A stretch of DNA of 64,000 bases from the NCBI GenBank assembly GCA_022605955.1, contig JAKCOZ010000020.1, positions 2,407,001 to 2,471,000 of the forward strand. The letters run 5' to 3'. Below the pieces are notes generated by a model. That model was not told the origin of the DNA. It saw only the letters and a program-made list of their open reading frames with translations, and ran no database searches. Below are positions 37,069-47,701 of the stretch, in pieces (position 1 is the stretch's first letter; each line of letters starts with the position of its first letter). Origin of the DNA: Rallus limicola (taxonomy: Eukaryota; Chordata; Aves; Gruiformes; Rallidae). A program made the position numbers and the translations under genes.

Positions 37069-37973
37069 GTGTATTGCTTTGGCTGATAACTGTTTAGTAT
37101 CTGACGACTTGTGACAGTGTGACCTACCCCATGAAAAATTACAGTGATGGGAAGGGGACTGAATGGTTGGCTCTTATAAAATACTGATTTCCTCATAGGT
37201 GGCAGGATTAGGGAGAGTTTGAGGATTAAATAAATGAAATGTAGCTCAATCTCACAGTGTGAAAATATTTGGTTTGTCTTTTACCCCTCCCAAAATATGA
37301 GGTATATAATCTGTATTTTCCCCCTTTAGATGTTCCAGATAAATCTGTTGGTGTGAGATGCTCAGATGCAAAGATAATGACTGCCCTCAGGCATGATGAA
37401 ATAAGGTGATAAAACAAACTTCCACTTTTACTCTGCATTTAAAAGGATGCAACTTCAGTATTATCCAAATCACTTTGAGCTGAAGAGTTGTTGTGAGATG
37501 CTGTTGCTCATCCATCTTCCTATAAGAAAAAGTGGACCCTTCTGTATATTTACCAGTAAAGCTGTTGCCAACAAAACATCTTTGATCATATAAATATGGC
37601 TTTGTTGTAATTTTCATAGCTGTCGTCCTACTAAGCAGCCTCTGATATCCCAAGATGCCTGGATAATTGCTTGGGGAAAATAGCAGAACTTCCCTGTTGT
37701 TATTACATTAAACTTCAAAGAGTTATTCTTTGACTGACTCCAATTCTGACACTTCATTATTACACTTGCAAAGTATCTAAGCCATCGTCTCTGGCACCTT
37801 TGAGCTGTTTATTCACTTCACATATGTACCATGTTATTCTACTTCCCATGTGCTGAGTAAAATACATATTAAGAATAGTTCTCAAAAAACAGTGAAAGAA
37901 TGGCTTTTTTAGGTGCTTAATTGCCAGCCCAGGAATCCAAATAGTTCAGTTTTCACTTTTACTACTCTCAAGC

Positions 37974-38003
37974 ACTGACCTTGGGCAAATAATTTAATCT
38001 GGT
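37974..38003 (+). repeat. MIR-like SINE relic
   Basis: CACTGACCTTGGGCAAATAA followed by TTTAATCT matches the recalled MIR/CORE-SINE consensus TGTGACCTTGGGCAAGTTACTTAACCT with few differences. Flanks are too decayed to extend it. Confidence 0.4.
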
Positions 38004-38724
38004 AGTGATTGCTTTCCATCCCCTGCCTTCAATCTGGTAATGTCTAAATTGTATTTCTTTCATATATAAATAGCATCAATTTTATAGCCTTTGATTCCTG
38101 AGGAGGTGTCCCAGCAAGTGATGACCCTGGATTTTTTTTTTAAGGACTTGAAGAGCTGGCAGACAGAAAAGTCCAGGTCTAAATTCTAAAATCTTTTCTG
38201 CCAGGTAAAAATAAGGTGGGGTTACATTACCAAATACATAAACACCAGGAAACCCCAGTGTTCCCTGGCTCAGCTCTGATGCATGGATATTGTTGAACTG
38301 CTGCTGTAGATACCCTTTTGCTGTGTGTCTGTGACTTTGTAGCTTTTGAATAATGGTGTAAACACTCTTTTTGCCATAAGTTCTCAGTTATCCATAAACT
38401 CTGCTAACTGTATACACAGACATCTAAATTAATGTGAGCCAGTGAGAAAGTAGCAGTGAGTCAGCTTAGGTATATGGATATACCAGGGTTTCTAGAAGAG
38501 GCTGAGCTGGAGGTAGATGTTCAGTTTAGGTGTTATATTTACAGTATCTTATAATTCCCATTTTCATTCTGTTATGCTCTATTATTTTGCCCATTTTGTC
38601 TGCACCCCTATAGTGGAAAAGGTTTGAGCTCAGCTTTTCATTGGACACACTGGGAAACTGTGATTATTTTTCTGATAAAAATATCAAAACAAAGCTTCTA
38701 AGAAGATTCTGCTTTTTTTTTTTT

Positions 38725-38790
38725 ACTCTGTGCCTTAATTGCTTCATCAGTAAGATAAGGGTCAGAATTATACTAGGTGAGATGCTTTAG
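38725..38790 (+). repeat. MIR-like SINE 3' relic
   Basis: ACTCTGTGCCTTAATTGCTT, CATCAGTAAGATAAGGGTCA and GAATTATACTAGGTGAGATG follow the order of the MIR 3' half (CTCTGTGCCTCAGTTTCCTCATCTGTAAAATGGG, then AATAATA, then TACC). Similarity was judged by eye from memory. It lies about 720 bases from the other MIR-like relic. Confidence 0.4.
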
Positions 38791-41686
38791 GAACTTTGAG
38801 TGAAAAGGTATTCAAATTATGCCTTCATTCAACCCTTTCACGATGAATTTCTTTATTGGTTTAAATCTTCTTATTATACAAAAATCCTAATTGCTCTTAA
38901 ATTAATTCTCTTCTCCAGTTATGAGAGGGAGCAAAAGCCTGAGGATTATATATTTTAGATTTCTATCTTGCATCTGAAATTCTAATGAAGTAAAGGATTC
39001 AGAGTTGCTTACTTGTCATGTCTGATAGAACTACATGAGAATTTGTTTCCCCTTCTAAGACAGCCCACTGCTTTTATTATGTATATTAAGACAAATGCCC
39101 TCAAAACAAACATTTTCTGAGATTAATCTCTGAGATTAAATAATTCCCAGTGGCATCTCTTCACTAATGAGAATAAAAGGTGGTGCTCAAGAGACAAGGC
39201 AGTGGAGACCAGATAGCCTCCATAATAGTTTTATGCAAATAGATGTGCTTTGTACTACAGTGAATAGAAATGAAGGCACCCAGCCACCGCTGCTCAGATA
39301 AGAGCAGGCAACGTGTTAGAAGTGCTTTTCCAGAAGTGTGAACCCTTGTGTACTCCTGCCCTTGTTTTCTTCTGCATTAGTCAATAAAAAAATAAATAAA
39401 GAAAGAAAAAGGATGATATGGATGGTAATTTCCATACATTTGTGATATGCCCTTAAGGGTCATTTCTACAGATAACCTGGTGGAATATACACAAAATAAA
39501 AGGAAGTAATCTAAAGGCCCTTCTGGCCTTAAGCAGTATGAAGTCATCCTTGGTGGGGAAAAAGTCCTGCAAAAGGATTCTTGGCTCCTCAGCACATTGC
39601 ACACAGCTTTTTCAGAGATTTAAAATCTTGAAAGAGCAGTGTGATTAGCAGAACACAAGAAAACTTGTATCTTAAAACTAAATCTTTAAATAATGATAAA
39701 ACCTATACAGTAGCAATCAAAGAAAGATTGTGCTGAGAAAATTGAGGCAATTTATTTATGATTCTGTTTAATGAGGGAATTGCTGCTCTGTACAGTTTCT
39801 AAAGGGAGAAGATCATTAAAGTGCTGAGCAAGCACTGGCTGATTTTAAGGCAAGTTACTGGAAACAGAATTTGTTCTAAATTAGCCAGTAGTTTGAAATA
39901 TCTTTAAATACTGTTTATGATAAAAAAATACATTGAATCTGTTTATTACTGTAGCACTGTGGTGCTTCATATGCAGGCTTGTTGAGTTTACTTTAGTAGT
40001 TCCATACTTACCTTTTTGAGTAGAGGTAATATATTCTTCATCCTAACACTGTTACTAAACCTTCCAGTACACTGTCCTGCTTTCATGATGGGTCTGAAAG
40101 GAATTTGGAAAAATTCTAATTTGAAAAATGTATATTCAGAAAACACAAGGGATATTCCTGCATCTCAAGCATTTCAGTTATTTTTGAATGAAAAATTAGG
40201 CAAGCTGTAAAGATTTTTACATCTAAGAAAGTACTTATAGAGGAAAACACTTCTAATGAGTGAATAAATACTTGTCTCATTTGATTAAACACAGAGTGGC
40301 TATTTTGTAATTTGTCTTTCTGTACTACGTAAGGTTTGTTGCAAAAATACTGCTGTTTTAATTCAATCACTGTGTAATTCCCATCAATTTTATAGATCAT
40401 CTTCTAATTACAATTAACTAGGATTTTTTAAATTGGTTATAATTTTCAGATAGCATTAGCTTTTTAATCTAATTTTAATGTCTTTAGCTGCTGATACGCT
40501 CTCCCCAGCCCATAATCCCAGCAGCACTTTTGATTTGTCTCCCTGCTGGTTCCTATTCCACTGATTTTTTTCTGAATAAATCCTGGTCATATTAGTGGGA
40601 GAAATTTGTACTGGTTGGGTCATAGCAGAGTAGAAGACCTCAGAAAAGGAGTAAAGGAAGCTTTGCATATAGGTTCAAATTTCAAAAAAGAGATAAAGTT
40701 CTGCTTTTATGTCCATTTCTGGAAATTCTGGGAAGGTAAGTGCTTGTCTAGGTATGTCTCCTGCTGGTACCAGTACCTTAAGATTTTCATTCAAAGAAAA
40801 TAAAAACTGGTTGCTGTTTGAAGGCATAGATTTATTTCTTCCTTCTAGGTTTTTAAAAAAAATATTAAATCTCTACAGATAGTGCAGTTTCCAGAAGAGA
40901 GTAATTTTGTTCTCATAAATAGATTGGGTTTTGATGGGTTTTCTTGGTTGGGTTTGGCTTTTTGGTTGTTTTTCTGAGACTAGGAGAAGAAATGAGAATA
41001 GCACTGAAAACCAGCATGTTTTCCTCTTGAATTATGTTACACTAATCAGTGCTGGGCAAAAGAGAGGAGAAGCCAGAGGGAAGCAGTGAAATTATGAAAG
41101 ACTTCAAAACATTTCCTTGGAAATTTCTCACAGATGGAGACTTTACAAATTAAGATGTTGTAAAGGAATAGAAGTAGCAAGCGAGATATTGTGTAGCTTG
41201 TCATAATTAGAAAATACAATTAAACAATGTGCTGTAAATTCAGTGAAAGGTAGGAATGCAAATGCATTTCTTTGATTAAACTGTGTAGTATTTGATTCAA
41301 AACTTGATTCTAGAAAGTACTTAAATGTAGGCTTCAGTCCTGCTGATTTTGCATGTTATCTTCTGCATTTAAGTGTATGGGTTTTTTTCTGCTCATATGT
41401 CTTTTAGTAAACTAAGGGCATAAAGACTGGTTTTAGATTTTGAAGGGTATTGCCTGTTTATATTGTTAATAAAAAATTCTATTCTGGATTGTCAAATAGA
41501 AAAATAAAAACCCTCGATTTGCTTCTTTAGGCTGAAACAGATCCTACCTCCAAAGGGAAATATTTCTGCCTAATTATCAATGTCAGAATGGTAATGGTCT
41601 TCTGAGGTCTTTGAAACAATATGATTTGAAACAAGATGTTGGCCCACTGTGACAATATTCTGGCATGGCCCTTTCTGTGCCGCTGC

Positions 41687-41714
41687 GGAAGGGAGGGGAA
41701 GAAAAAGGAAGGAG
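41687..41714 (+). other. 28-base polypurine tract
   Basis: An uninterrupted purine run (GGAAGGGAGGGGAAGAAAAA, then GGAAGGAG) followed at once by TGAG. It lies just upstream of the ERV-like segment and is positioned as a retroviral polypurine tract would be before the TG start of a 3' LTR. It could equally be a simple purine run. Confidence 0.5.
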
Positions 41715-42139
41715 TGAGATGCAAGATGGCAAAATAACGTGAGAGTTTGTGGTTTATCATAGAATTCGGTAAACTTTTTCCATCATGGGCTCTCCAAGCA
41801 ATTCCCTCAGGAAATATCCACCTGCTCTGGCATGGGTCCTCCACGGGCCACAGTGTCAAGATCTGCTCCCCTGTGGTCTCTCCATGGTGGCTGCAGGGCA
41901 CCCTCTGCTCTGGTGCTTGCATCACCACCTCCTCACTCTGCTCTGACCTGTGCATTCACAGGGTTGTTTCTCACACTTTTGTCCTCACTTTGTGCAGGTG
42001 TTACCCTCTTCAAAATGTGTTTTCCCAGAGGTGCTACCAGCCTGGCTGAGGGCTGGGACGGCCTTGTCCCGTGTGGTCAGCCCTGGCCTCTCCTCACAGA
42101 GGGGCCTGCGGCTCCCGCCACTGGCACCCGATACAAAGG
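41715..42139 (+). mobile_element. GC-rich repeat resembling an avian ERV/LTR element
   Basis: A GC-rich segment in AT-rich surroundings. Landmarks in order are CATGGGCTCTCCAAGCAATT, GGAAATATCCACCTGCTCTG, GGGTCCTCCACGGGC, CATTCACAGGGTTGTTTCTC, CCCAGAGGTGCTACCAGCCT, GGCTGAGGGCTGGGACGGCC and GAGGGGCCTGCGGCTCC. The same order occurs, as I recall, in a high-copy avian interspersed repeat that I associate with ERVL-type elements. The purine tract plus TG at the left edge fits an LTR start. No PBS, gag, pol or env frame is visible, so it would be a decayed solo LTR or fragment. The right edge is uncertain. Confidence 0.45.
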
Positions 42140-42509
42140 TGAAGAAACATGCTATTTTGGAAACTTATTTTTCAGGAGGTACCACAGCAAATTCTGAAAG
42201 GACTGGCACAAATAATTGCTAGAGCCTTTTCAAGATAAGAAGGGAATGACAAATTCCATATTCACCCTTGGAGCAGCTTGCCTGGGGCTGCCCTGCTGGC
42301 AGGAAGCACTTACCTCATGTTAGTTAGTTACAGAGCAGAGCTCTAAGACCATTTGTTACAAATTGATGCTGTCTGGTAGGAAGCCCCAGGGTTGGAACAA
42401 CTACTTCAGCAGGGACCTACTTACAAGGTGGTGTTGGCATTAGTAACGTGAATATGTTCTTGGATGGGGTCTTAGAGCCTACATTATATCTGAGGATATA
42501 AAGATAAAA

Positions 42510-42850
42510 ATACTGCTTATGTATTGCTTTATTTAAGACAAATGTGTTCCAGTAAACATAGTCTGGAGAAGGATTAATTAAGATAATAAGCTGTGTTTAC
42601 ATCAAATAAAGCTGAAAATCAATTCTGTTTGTGTTCAGCTTTGTTAATGGAAATATGCATTATTTTATTAGTCAAATGGCACAATTAATTATAGAGAAGA
42701 TTTTCTCTTTGGGGCTGCTTTATGACTCTGTTACACTGCTTACAATTAATCCTAATGGAAAGATCAGACTAAAAATTCATGGTCTCTTGTAAATTTTTAT
42801 AGCCTGATTATTGCTTCCAAGTGCCCAATACAATGACACTTGTTTCAGAA
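42510..42850. promoter_or_regulatory. candidate conserved non-coding element
   Basis: Repeat-free AT-rich block with evenly spread homeodomain-type sites: GATTAATTAAG near 42573, CAATTAATTATAG near 42682, CAATTAATCC near 42743 and an octamer-like GAAATATGCATTA near 42651. It carries no long open frame. Enhancer identity is inferred from motif density only. Confidence 0.35.
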
Positions 42851-43889
42851 AACAAGCTTTTTAAACTTCATGGAGCACAGTCCAGACCCGTTGTTTTCCT
42901 GTGGCACTGACTGTCAGGCCTGCCCTGCTGAGGTGTGCCAGGCTTCCTGCTTACTGGCACTTGTTCTCGCGTCCTGTTTGTTCTCAAGGTAACCAGGAAC
43001 ATTGCACCTTGCATGGGTAGACCTCTGAAGTTTCAACTGCAGGGCTATATCTGATGAATCTGCATGGGTTTGCTACTAATGTGGTTAGAAACTGTATGTG
43101 GTTGCTACTTAAACCACCGTGGCTATTGCCCTCCGGTGATTTGATTTATGTGGACATCTAATGTATTAGTGATCTGTCTTTAAAGCTGAATTAAATACTG
43201 TGAAAGACAAGTTGCTCACCTTCACTACAGCTGATCTTGAAATGCAGACTGCTAATGGCAGAGAAGGGGTGGAGAAGAGGTGGAAGGCTTATACCACATT
43301 CCTTACATCCCATTTTTTAATAGACCTTGATGTGTCCTTCCAGTTTATTGAAATAGTGGCTACTTTTGCAGTTAAGAAGGCTGGCATTTCTGGAATACCA
43401 TAATTCAACTGTGACACTGATGTGCTGCTAGCAAAAGTCTTGCAATACGTTGTGAAGTGCTTATGATAATGTGTATCTCCTCTTCCCCAAACGAGGTGGG
43501 AGGACTTTTATGAAGCTTTCAATATTTTGATCTAATTTCAATAGCAAAAATATTATTTGTTCCTTTAATGGGAAATATAATGAATTGGGATGGCTGTTTT
43601 AGTAGGACATCTGCCAGGGAGTGACTCTAGCTTAATGTGAGTGAATAGTAATGGCCATTGCTTATTGGGGACAATGTTAGCAAATGTTCTTAGTGGAGAT
43701 ATCCTTAACTAGTGCCAAGAGACTTAGTGGTGATCAGTCAGACTTCAGGAGTTAAATTAGTCAGAGAGTGGGATTGTAAACTCAGATCTACTTTTATACT
43801 AAATAAACATGAAATGTGGCAAATATTCTCATACATTATTCACTATGACATTGTATTGTATGAAATCTTGTGTAGGTTTCTCTGACCAT

Positions 43890-44060
43890 TTAAAAAATAT
43901 TCTTTTTAATTCCTCGGTCCCAAAAGCTTCAATTAAGCGTGTATTTAAATGGTTGGAAGGATCAAGGCCAGGGCACATTATCCACTAATGTTATTTTAAT
44001 AATTTTAACAGTATATTTTCAAATATTTCCCATGTGACTCTCAATTTTTCTGTAATGTGT
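43890..44060. promoter_or_regulatory. candidate conserved non-coding element
   Basis: High-complexity AT-rich sequence with TTCAATTAAGCGTGTATTTA, TCCACTAATG and TTTTAATAATTTTAAC and retained CpGs in TTCCTCGGTCC and AAGCGTG. No repeat signature or frame. Weak inference. Confidence 0.22.
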
Positions 44061-47000
44061 GGTGACATTCAATGCAGTAAGTAATATGGACTGTTCTGGG
44101 CTAATCAAGGAACATGACTTTTCATTTTCTTTATGACTATGCTGAGCTCCTAATTGTTGAATATCTTAATACAGTAGTCACAGAGGTTGGGGGTGACTAG
44201 TGGAGTGTACCCCAAATGTGTTTTGGTCTGTGTCACCACATTTCCCTGCCACAGAAATGAGGGGGTGTATCTATGGGAGGAAGGGAGAAGGATTTGTGAT
44301 TTTGGGAGGCAGCCAGTGCATCAGCCTTTGACCCAACATACTGGTGTCATTTATAGCTGTCTTCAGCTCTGGTGTTTACTGTACCTGAGGATATAAGATG
44401 AATCAGTCATCTGTAAGGTTTTGTTACCTGACGTTGTTTCTTCCACTACTGGCAGGGCAATTCTGGGCTGACTTAAGGTTTAGAATGAGATTTAGTTTTC
44501 TCTTTTTCTTGATTGTTTTTTTTTCCCCCTCTGTTTTCTTTGAAGGCAAGAGACAACGGAGAAAGAGGCCTCTCTTTAAATGGTGGCTGAATCTGTGCCT
44601 CTTGTTCATCCTCCATTATTACTGCTCTTGTGATCTTAAATAGGATGATACTATACAAAAAAAAGCCCAAGATTAGAAGAATCATTAGCCTTCATTTGTA
44701 ATTACAGTGCACACTAGCTGAGTCTTACATATTGAGAGTGCTATAATTTGTAATAAGAGTGTACCTATTAAGGAAAGAATGAAAGTAATAACAGAGGGAA
44801 TCTTTTCTAAGAGTGACTACAAATACATTATAGAGCAGTATTTCTGTGCTAGCTTCCCAACCATTTTCCAACCTCTGCAGAGTCTGAAACATCAACAGTC
44901 GGTAATGTGGCTTTGAGAAATACCATCAAAACAAGAACAACAATGAGGCAACTTTTAAGGTTGACAGTGATCCAGTAGTACCATCTCTCCAGGATAACAT
45001 TGACCAGTAATGTGTATAGTACTTTTCTGAAAAGACTGCAGTTGAGAGAAAACCTTATGCTGAAACCTGAATGCTTCAGTGTGTGAATTCAGAGGGCCAG
45101 ACAACTTCTGTTATTCTGTGCATCGCTTGTTACCTGACATTCTGACTAGATTCCAGCTTCAGCAAATCACAACCCCTGTGACTAACTTTTCCTCCTCAGG
45201 CTTTTTTTTTTACTATATACTTTTAGAAGAAGTTACCTTTTTAGCATTTTTAAAATCAGTTTTCCCAGTGTTTCTTTGAAAAAGGGATGGACAAGTAAAA
45301 TGACTACTGCATTGTCTGGAGGAAGGTGCCTGTGGTCTTCCAGTAAATGAAATCACTACACAATTAATGCTCACAGTCAACAAAAATCCAGTTCATCTAG
45401 ATGTGCATGGAGTTAAAGGGCACCTTGTCCCTGCAGCTCTCATTGCTTTTCTTGAGGAGAAAAAAAAAAATCACAGTTCTGTTAAATTATCAGTAGAGCC
45501 ATAGACCTACATATGGAAATAAAGAGACTATTTTAATGAGTTATAATTTTTATGACATTAGCTATTTGTAAGAATTATAAATAATTCAGAAACTTCAATC
45601 AATGCTTTAAATAAATAGTAGAAAATTTCCCTAGAGATCTTATGATCAGTGTAATTTATATCATCTTAGAAAGTGTTGAACAGGAAACACTTTGGTAGAA
45701 GTGCCTGAAGGACTATGTGCAATGAGCAACACAAGCTAATGGGCATCATCTCCCACTTCTAAAAGGGCTGTGTAGAAAGCACAAGGTAGTCCAGAATAGT
45801 TATGTGGCAGGTTGGAGCAGTTTCTGCTGGTTCCTGTCAGAGCATCTGTGGGTGATCTGACGTGATAGGAGACAACAGATCTTATTAGTTCATCAGGATA
45901 CCAAGTAGCAATCTGCTTAAAAAAAACACATTGAACTTGTAGACTGAAAAATTATCCAAAACTTTCCTTTTCCCATAAAACAGGGAGATGTCTATTGGAA
46001 TTCACATGATTATGGTAGAAATTGTCCAAAACTTTTGTCAAAATCAATCCCCCATAATTAAGGGTGTATTGTCCTTTGTTAATACCACCTGTGCATAGAA
46101 TTTAAATAAAATACAAAAAGGAAAATAAATTTCAGTGTTGTACATTGTATTAAAACTCAGGATTCTTTTCCCCAAGACTGATTATTAAATAGGCTTCAAG
46201 TTCCCCTGGAAAAGCACCTTTAGATCCTGTTCACTTGTTTCTCTTCCTTCTAGTTATATGGTGGTTCCAACTCAAGTCTGTTATGTAAGAGATTTCAAAA
46301 CAAACAAGCACACAACAAAATCCTCAGTGGAAAGTAGCTAAAGTGCTGTGTAAACCAAAATAAACTCAGGCAGCTAACTCTGAGCTCTGGAGAGACACAT
46401 TAAAGACTTCCATCAGTGAGAAATTTGTTGCTTCTCATCGGGAAGCTCCTGCTGATCAACAGGCTAATTTGCTTTGCCACAGGTAGTGGGTAAAAAGTCT
46501 TGAGTGATGTAAATCAGATTAGTTTTGCAAATCTGTCCTTCTTGTTTATTTAAAGCCTAACACATTTCTGTTCAGAATTAATTTCCACATGGAAATACAG
46601 TCAAATCAGAAAGATGTAACACTGGAACATACAGACTACAGCCAGGATTTTGACTTATCAGTCCTTTGGATTTACTTGAAGGCAAAATCTATAATTTAAA
46701 TCCTTCCTTTCTTAAGCATCTATCATATTCATAGATCAAATATGCTCATTATCTGGTTAACTTTGAATACCAGCTTAAACATGTCCAGGACTAGGTGAAG
46801 AATCAGGGCTTGAGATGGGTTAGGGAGGGGACATGCAAAGTGTCTCTTTTTAGTGCTGCCTGACAGGTGAGACAGGCTGTAGTACTCATGTTAATGTGTA
46901 TATAGGTGCTGAAGGAGAACTGGTGCATGTGTTTCAGGTAAAAAGCTACTCAAAACTAAAACACACAAAAAATACACACATACCTTAACCAAAAACCAAC

Positions 47001-47148
47001 AACCGTGAGCAATGAATGTTGATGAACTAAATTGCAATGGAATATGAGGCTTAATGAAAAAAAAAGTAAAACATTTGGCAATTTGATTCATTAGATGGTG
47101 ACATGAAAATGAATGTAATATTTAGCCTCCAAAATTATCAAAAGAATG

Positions 47149-47171
47149 TTTCTTTTCTTTAAGAAAAGAAA
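47149..47171. repeat. 11-bp-arm inverted repeat
   Basis: TTTCTTTTCTT, one spacer base, then its exact reverse complement AAGAAAAGAAA. Simple-sequence composition makes chance formation easy. Confidence 0.85.
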
Positions 47172-47640
47172 TATTGCAAGCTCTGAAGTTGCTTGCCAAT
47201 CCAGAGCACTGGGTGGAACTCTGAACAAAGGGTAATTAACAGCACAGTGTATTTTTCCACCCAAAAGTCATCAGATGCTATGTCTGCTCTAAGAATCCCA
47301 CATTAATCTTCTTCATTTGATCTGACAGTCTTCCCTCATATCCAAGTCACATTTAATATAGATGGTTTACTGAAGCTCAAAGCTTAATTGACAAGCTTGT
47401 TAATTTGTGAAGCAAGTTGTTCAAGAGTATAACATGGCAGAAGAATACAATGGTTGGTCTGCTTGGGTTTTCCCTGACATATTTGGCTGGTTACTCTGAA
47501 GTTGGAGCAACATCTTAAATTGAAGCTGCAAAGTTTTTCTTCTGAGAATGACAGCAGAGTTTCTGGGCAGAAAATTATCATTTTTGCCTTTGTAGTGGTT
47601 AAAGCATGCCAGAAATGTTTTTTTCAAATGAAGGGTTCTA

Positions 47641-47701
47641 TCAGGGTTTGAACCTGATGATCTCTCAAGGTCCCTTCCAACCCCTATGATTCTGTGATTT
47701 C
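47641..47701 (+). mobile_element. CR1 LINE 3'-end fragment
   Basis: Forward CR1 terminus: GGTTTGAACCTGATGATCTC, TCAAGGTCCCTTCCAACCCC and TATGATTCTGTGATTT. About 60 bases, well preserved. Confidence 0.92.

Larger units (their letters stand above)
36597..41714. other. non-coding stretch with SINE-like relics
   Basis: No gene recognised. It includes a tRNA-like remnant (37016-37068), two MIR-like relics (37974-38003, 38725-38790) and a 28-base polypurine run at its right edge (41687-41714). Other sequence is AT-rich and unique. Confidence 0.5.
42851..47640. other. non-coding stretch, nothing firm
   Basis: Unique AT-rich DNA. Frames such as 44398-44643 are hydrophobic or low in complexity and lack motifs. 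A possible conserved block lies at 43890-44060 and a hairpin at 47149-47171. Confidence 0.5.

Noticed and set aside
44398..44643. 81-codon frame with hydrophobic stretches resembling a small membrane protein
   Set aside because: Hydrophobicity comes from T-rich low-complexity DNA. There is no splice or promoter context.
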